A stretch of DNA of 10,500 nucleotides. Source: an uncultured Bacilli bacterium. Its GTDB lineage: Bacteria > Bacillota_I > Bacilli_A > RF39 > UBA660. The notes beneath the pieces were generated by a model. That model saw only the letters and a program-made list of their open reading frames with translations. It was not told where the DNA came from and ran no database searches. A program made the translations under genes and the position numbers. This document shows positions 7,605 through 10,500 of this stretch, piece by piece. The first letter of the stretch is position 1, and the number at the start of each line of letters is the position of its first letter. The DNA lies in assembly GCA_934148875.1 (NCBI GenBank), contig CAKPDJ010000044.1, forward strand, positions 1 to 10,500. The letters are read 5' to 3'.

Positions 7605-8282
7605 TCAGTTGGATATTTCATCGTTCTGCATTACCAAATTAACATATTCTATATTTTCAAGTTTATATATGCTGTCAGTAATATTAATTTCGCCTTTTTC
7701 TGCTTTTCTAATCATTTTTTGCGTCAGCTCATATATTAACTCTACGGTATCCTGAGTAGTGTTTTCTACTCTTAGAATTGCTTTTCCGGAAAACAGCTTG
7801 TAAACCTGTGATTTAATCATGGGCTGTTTGGCACGGTCGGCGCGCACTATTAAGAGAATACGGTTATCGCTTTTAATACAACCGAGAATAAATATAACGA
7901 AAAAGGTAACCGCACTGCCTATTGATGCTACCAAATAATCCCCGACACCGCAGCAAATACCTATTATGATTGCCCAAAAAATATATACCGTATCACGGGA
8001 ATCTTTAATAGCTGTTCTGAAACGTACAATAGACAATGCTCCGACCATACCGAGGGATAACGCTATGTTATTTCCGATAACGGTCATAACCGTGCCTGTA
8101 AGCACCGTCAAAATAACAAGCGAAGCATTAAATTTTTTGCTGTAAATAGTCCCTCTGTGCGATATTAAATAAGAAACAAAAATAAACATTCCGAGAACTG
8201 CGGCTGCGGATATATTCATTAAAATTTGTTGCCATGTCATATCGCTGGGGTTAGTAAAAAGACTGTAAATTTTTTCTCTCAT
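7605..8282 (-). CDS. DUF4956 family membrane protein
   Basis: This 225-residue protein has membrane helices at about 20-41, 53-70, 98-117 and 118-136, plus a soluble C-terminal domain (about 140-225) of alternating strands and helices. The segment ALSLGMVGALSIVRFRT (74-90), followed by KDSRDTVYIFWAIIIGIC (93-110), is the family signature of DUF4956. The function is unknown. From general knowledge, DUF4956 genes are often next to VTC-domain genes, and here the two are 11 nt apart, so a shared function is likely. The C-terminal part resembles a small cytoplasmic alpha/beta domain that could bind a partner or ligand. AGGAG lies 8 nt before the ATG. Confidence 0.9.
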   Translation of the reverse strand: MREKIYSLFTNPSDMTWQQILMNISAAAVLGMFIFVSYLISHRGTIYSKKFNASLVILTVLTGTVMTVIGNNIALSLGMVGALSIVRFRTAIKDSRDTVYIFWAIIIGICCGVGDYLVASIGSAVTFFVIFILGCIKSDNRILLIVRADRAKQPMIKSQVYKLFSGKAILRVENTTQDTVELIYELTQKMIRKAEKGEINITDSIYKLENIEYVNLVMQNDEISN

Positions 8283-8293
8283 TTTTTATTCTC

Positions 8294-8989
8294 CTATAAT
8301 CTTGTTTGATAACCGTTCTGTCTGGCTAAAACATATTTACTGACTGAAAGCTCGCTTCTGTTAACGGGATTTATCATCCGCTTTATATATTCAAGCAAAA
8401 AACCGTTGAATTTCACCTCAAGCACCACATTATATGGGTCGAGCACAGGATTCATATTCAGATTTTCGCTGAATAAATCAAAACAGCTTTCCGTAGAAAC
8501 AATATGATTGTCGAAGGTTACTCTTATTTTGTTTTCTTTTGCGATATAAGCCTTACGATTGTATTCCACAATGGTTTTCGGCAAATAGCATTTGGTATTC
8601 ATCAAAGCATAACATTCGGCGGCAAAGGGCTCGGAATATGAAAGCAACGGAGAGTAGTCTCCCAAAGTCAGTCGAACGGCGTCCTCGCGTTTTAATTTAA
8701 GCGAACGCTTTAGCTGATTTGCCCCTTGCTTTTGTTTTATTTCAAGCATAGCGTAATCCGCTTTCGGATCATAACAACGAAGCCGTATTTTGCGCCGCAG
8801 CTCAACGCCCGCCTGCTTTTCAAAATAATCCCGATCGTAAACAGTGTCAAAATAAAGGGAACGGATTGTGTATCCGTGAGTGCCGTTATGCGGATCTGAA
8901 AGCATAATATTTCCTAATTTGTGCGATAGGGAAATAAACTCGTCAATATTGATTAAAAACTTTTTTTCTTCTCTTAAAACACGGTTCAA
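8294..8989 (-). CDS. VTC domain protein (polyphosphate polymerase-like, triphosphate tunnel fold)
   Basis: This 231-residue single-domain soluble protein starts at TTG (8987-8989). The VTC/triphosphate-tunnel pattern of charged residues in beta strands is clear: REEKKF (6-11), IRSLYFDT (42-49), RRKIRLRCYD (65-74), LEIKQK (82-87), KRSLKLKR (94-101), VEYNRKAY (141-148), KIRVTFDN (154-161), LEVKFNG (190-196, Glu191 a candidate metal ligand) and SKYVLA (217-222). In yeast Vtc4 this fold makes polyphosphate from ATP and transfers it through the membrane. Bacterial VTC proteins are annotated by homology and their reaction is largely unproven. It is the first gene after the riboswitch. A polyphosphate or other phosphoryl-transfer role coupled to the DUF4956 membrane protein is plausible. 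CYTH-type triphosphatase activity is an alternative. Confidence 0.91.
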   Translation of the reverse strand: MNRVLREEKKFLINIDEFISLSHKLGNIMLSDPHNGTHGYTIRSLYFDTVYDRDYFEKQAGVELRRKIRLRCYDPKADYAMLEIKQKQGANQLKRSLKLKREDAVRLTLGDYSPLLSYSEPFAAECYALMNTKCYLPKTIVEYNRKAYIAKENKIRVTFDNHIVSTESCFDLFSENLNMNPVLDPYNVVLEVKFNGFLLEYIKRMINPVNRSELSVSKYVLARQNGYQTRL

Positions 8990-8994
8990 AAAAT

Positions 8995-9000
8995 CACCTC
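8995..9000 (-). promoter_or_regulatory. Ribosome binding site for the TTG start of the VTC gene
   Basis: GAGGTG sits 5 nt before TTG at 8987-8989 and only 3 nt after the U-tract of the upstream terminator. No ATG at the N-terminus has a comparable site, and starting later would remove the conserved REEKKF strand. The closeness to the terminator means a terminated transcript ends just short of this site. Confidence 0.82.
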
Positions 9001-9003
9001 AAT

Positions 9004-9039
9004 AAAAAAAACTGACCGCACATTTCGGGTGCGGTCAGT
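9004..9039 (-). terminator. Intrinsic terminator, part of the riboswitch expression platform
   Basis: On the minus strand there is a perfect 11-bp stem, ACTGACCGCAC pairing with GTGCGGTCAGT, with a 7-nt loop. It is followed by a run of eight U (9011-9004, the first U also pairing in the stem). The plus strand has no U-tract after the stem, so it works only leftward. Its 5' arm (9039-9029) shares bases with the 3' side of the aptamer's second hairpin (ACU, 9039-9037) and with the aptamer's closing strand. It lies between the riboswitch promoter and the first operon gene, so it is a regulated attenuator. It would also stop read-through from the cyclase gene, which has no other clear terminator. 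Confidence 0.93.
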
Positions 9040-9108
9040 CAATCATACGGAAAATTCCGGTTAGACACTTAACTTTGCGTCGCTGTCTTTCGACAGGTTT
9101 GCCTGTAT
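9028..9108 (-). promoter_or_regulatory. c-di-GMP-I (GEMM-I) riboswitch aptamer
   Basis: The minus strand carries the conserved core of this class in order. ACAGGCAAACC (9106-9096) contains the ligand-binding G region. A hairpin CTGTC-GAAA-GACAG (9096-9083) carries the GAAA tetraloop. GACGCAAAG (9081-9073) contains the intercalating A. The tetraloop-receptor side is CUAA (9064-9061), with a distal hairpin CGGAATTTTCCG (9059-9048). The second helix closes by AGUUAA (9074-9069) with UUGACU (9042-9037). The terminal helix is weak or hard to place, because its 3' strand lies in the terminator's 5' arm. Known members bind cyclic di-GMP and control surface, motility and attachment genes. It lies between a diguanylate cyclase and the VTC-to-GGDEF operon. 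The 3' boundary is approximate. Confidence 0.93.
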
Positions 9109-9116
9109 TTTTTATC

Positions 9117-9145
9117 ATTATAGCAAACTTTAATATCAAATACAA
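9117..9145 (-). promoter_or_regulatory. Extended -10 promoter for the riboswitch and operon
   Basis: A perfect -10 TATAAT (9122-9117) is preceded by TGC (9125-9123), an extended -10. A poor -35-like TTGTAT (9145-9140) lies at 17-bp spacing. The predicted start, about 9110, falls just before the aptamer core, giving a leader of about 120 nt. It sits 12 bp after the stop of the cyclase gene, so the operon has its own promoter. Confidence 0.8.
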
Positions 9146-9157
9146 GAAAAAGTTTTT

Positions 9158-10231
9158 TTATGGTTCGTTTGTATGGTTTTTGTTTAAATACATTTGCTCG
9201 TCGGCTTTTTTAACAGTATCGGATATTTTGGTTTTGTTCGGCTCAAAAAGCGCATAGCCTATGGCTACCGACATTGCAGTGCCGATGTCGTTATTGTGTT
9301 TTGAAATCTGATTTTTAAATTTTGCATTCAGATCCTCAATTTTGCAAAAGTCAGCCTTGCGGTCAATAATAACACAAAATTCATCCCCACCTACCCTGTA
9401 ACACAATCCGCTTTTGCGATACACCTTTCTTATGGCAGACGCTACGGATTTCAAGCACATATCGCCGGAATTGTGACCAAAAGTGTCATTTATACTTTTA
9501 AAGTTATTTACGTCAAACAAAATTATATATGCTTTTCTTTTTAATGAGGATATATGCACCTCATAGGCCCTGCGGTTTAAAAGTTCGGTCAAAGCATCGA
9601 GTTTGTAGATCATGTTACAGTAGTAAATGTAGAAAAGTATCATACCTATTGCCATTGTAAGCCAAACGATTTTGGCATCGTTGTCAATGTTTTGAAACAC
9701 GACTCCCACTGTTAAAAACGCCAAAAGTATAAATAGTGAACTGCGGTTTCGGTTCTGAAATTGTGCTTCGAATTTTGCAACGGTGAAAAAAAGACACATA
9801 ATACTTAAAAACACAAATAAATAATACAGCCAATACAGTTTACCGTGATGATAAACGTTTTTATCATCTATATAAAATATAATTCCTAAAAAGAGTGACA
9901 ATGTTTCAAAAGCGATATGAATAATGGGTGGCAGAAAAATCATTTTATTGGATTTCATCGGATAAAATGCAGATGAAAACACAAGCGGAATAATCGGTGC
10001 TACACAGAACTCGATATACTTAACAACAATATGCAAAGGTTTTAATATAGTTGCCGCTCCGTCAAGCAACACTTCTGAAAATTCTGCAAATGCACATACC
10101 ATAATCAGAGCAGATGCGGTTATGATTCCCGTTTTTACACGTTTAGGCAAAACCTTGTTTTTTGTTACAAACACAATCAGGGTGAGCAACGATAACTGTG
10201 TTATTATTACGGTAGAAATATAACTTTTCAT
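9158..10231 (-). CDS. Membrane diguanylate cyclase (seven-helix sensor plus GGDEF)
   Basis: This 357-residue protein has about seven predicted membrane helices (5-22, 33-53, 65-89, 97-120, 131-151, 166-182, 187-206). A short linker follows, then a GGDEF domain at about 212-350: DALTELLNRRAYE (212-224), the metal-site segment FDVNNFKSIND (239-249, Asp240), GHNSGD (252-257), and the intact active loop RVGGDEF (279-285). It should make cyclic di-GMP from two GTP at the inner membrane in response to a membrane or extracellular signal. The I-site position reads RKSG (272-275) instead of RxxD, so normal product inhibition is unlikely. The N-terminal sensor matches no named family I can identify with certainty; it is of general 7TM/MASE type. 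It has its own promoter and long leader. Its product is the ligand of the riboswitch directly downstream, so it is a likely local source of signal. Confidence 0.93.
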   Translation of the reverse strand: MKSYISTVIITQLSLLTLIVFVTKNKVLPKRVKTGIITASALIMVCAFAEFSEVLLDGAATILKPLHIVVKYIEFCVAPIIPLVFSSAFYPMKSNKMIFLPPIIHIAFETLSLFLGIIFYIDDKNVYHHGKLYWLYYLFVFLSIMCLFFTVAKFEAQFQNRNRSSLFILLAFLTVGVVFQNIDNDAKIVWLTMAIGMILFYIYYCNMIYKLDALTELLNRRAYEVHISSLKRKAYIILFDVNNFKSINDTFGHNSGDMCLKSVASAIRKVYRKSGLCYRVGGDEFCVIIDRKADFCKIEDLNAKFKNQISKHNNDIGTAMSVAIGYALFEPNKTKISDTVKKADEQMYLNKNHTNEP

Positions 10232-10378
10232 TTTACGTCCCTTTAAAATTACTAATTAAATTTCATTGTTGATATATTAAATACAAAATATTCGGTTCAT
10301 ACCCAAAAAAACTTAAATATCAATTTGATTACTGTTATGCCGCAAAAAGCATATGCAAAAATTCATAAATCGGCAAAT
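10232..10378 (-). other. Long 5' leader of the diguanylate cyclase gene; no gene seen
   Basis: If the promoter at 10379-10407 is used, the transcript carries about 140 nt of AT-rich leader before the ATG. AAAGGGACG is the ribosome binding site just upstream of the start. A loose hairpin is possible with TGCCG (about 10375-10371) and CGGCA (about 10342-10338), enclosing the self-complementary GCATATGC. It matches no riboswitch class I know. Open frames here are very short. From 10408 to the right edge I also see no gene, only AT-rich DNA with a self-complementary AAAACGTTTT near 10463-10472. Confidence 0.5.
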
Positions 10379-10407
10379 GTTATAGCATAGCGTTAAGGTG
10401 TTGTAAA
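10379..10407 (-). promoter_or_regulatory. Probable promoter of the diguanylate cyclase gene
   Basis: TTTACA (10407-10402, one mismatch to TTGACA) and TATAAC (10384-10379, one mismatch to TATAAT) are separated by exactly 17 bp. TGC stands before the -10 as an extended element. It has a better -35 than the operon promoter and the same TGC element. The predicted start is near 10372. Confidence 0.7.
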
Positions 10408-10500
10408 GAATCCAATCAAAAAAAATATATGGAAACACCCAAAATTCTAAAAAGCATAACGGAAAACGTTTTTGTCATCGGTTTAGATGCAACATAATCA

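Noticed and set aside
9145..9157. A-run followed by T-run as a terminator for the cyclase gene
   Set aside because: The potential stem is only A-T pairs with almost no loop and no GC core, too weak for intrinsic termination.
9075..9257. 60-residue open frame on the plus strand
   Set aside because: It is antisense to the riboswitch, promoter and cyclase 3' end; the structured RNA on the minus strand explains the sequence, and the frame has no ribosome binding site.
10336..10496. Two tiny plus-strand frames of about 17 and 22 codons
   Set aside because: They are short, lack ribosome binding sites, and one overlaps the likely cyclase promoter region.
1..10500. CRISPR array, insertion sequence, tRNA or rRNA, prophage
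   Set aside because: No regular repeats with spacers, transposase, terminal inverted repeats, cloverleaf or rRNA-like sequence was seen on either strand.

Overview
The window reads as AT-rich, low-GC Gram-positive DNA, most likely from a Clostridia-type Firmicute. The evidence is strong purine-rich Shine-Dalgarno sites, TTG and GTG starts behind GAGGTG, tightly packed co-directional genes, a DivIVA-type protein and a c-di-GMP-I (GEMM-I) riboswitch. The genus cannot be fixed from sequence alone. All genes are on the minus strand, so transcription runs from high to low coordinates.

From the right: 10500 to 10232 holds no gene, but it contains a good extended -10 promoter (10379-10407) and a leader of about 140 nt. 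A membrane diguanylate cyclase follows (9158-10231), with seven predicted membrane segments and an intact GGDEF motif but no canonical I-site. Between its stop and the next gene lies a compact control region. It has an extended -10 promoter (9117-9145), a c-di-GMP-I riboswitch aptamer (about 9028-9108) and an intrinsic terminator (9004-9039). The terminator's 5' arm overlaps the aptamer's 3' end, and its U-tract ends only 3 nt before the next ribosome binding site.

Downstream is a tightly spaced operon of at least eight genes, with gaps of 14 nt or less, or overlaps. In order it encodes: a VTC/polyphosphate-polymerase-type domain protein (8294-8989, TTG start); a DUF4956 membrane protein (7605-8282); an exported CotH-kinase-family protein (6097-7590); a membrane-anchored glycoside-hydrolase-like TIM-barrel protein with a probable carbohydrate-binding C-terminal domain (3892-6084); a membrane-anchored HEAT-repeat protein (2786-3895, GTG start); a processive family 2 glycosyltransferase (1386-2789); a small DivIVA-like coiled-coil protein (985-1371); and a sensor-like protein with a short substrate-binding-type domain and a degenerate GGDEF domain, cut by the window edge (1-992).

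The simplest reading is a c-di-GMP-gated system that builds a surface or secreted polysaccharide. The glycosyltransferase would synthesise and extrude the chain, and the GH-like protein would trim or bind it. CotH, VTC, DUF4956 and HEAT proteins would be envelope accessories or modifiers, and DivIVA would place the machinery. c-di-GMP made by the neighbouring cyclase would switch the operon at transcript level; the synthase itself has no PilZ domain. The riboswitch and domain calls rest on visible motifs. The polysaccharide function, the ON direction of the switch and the polar placement are inference.
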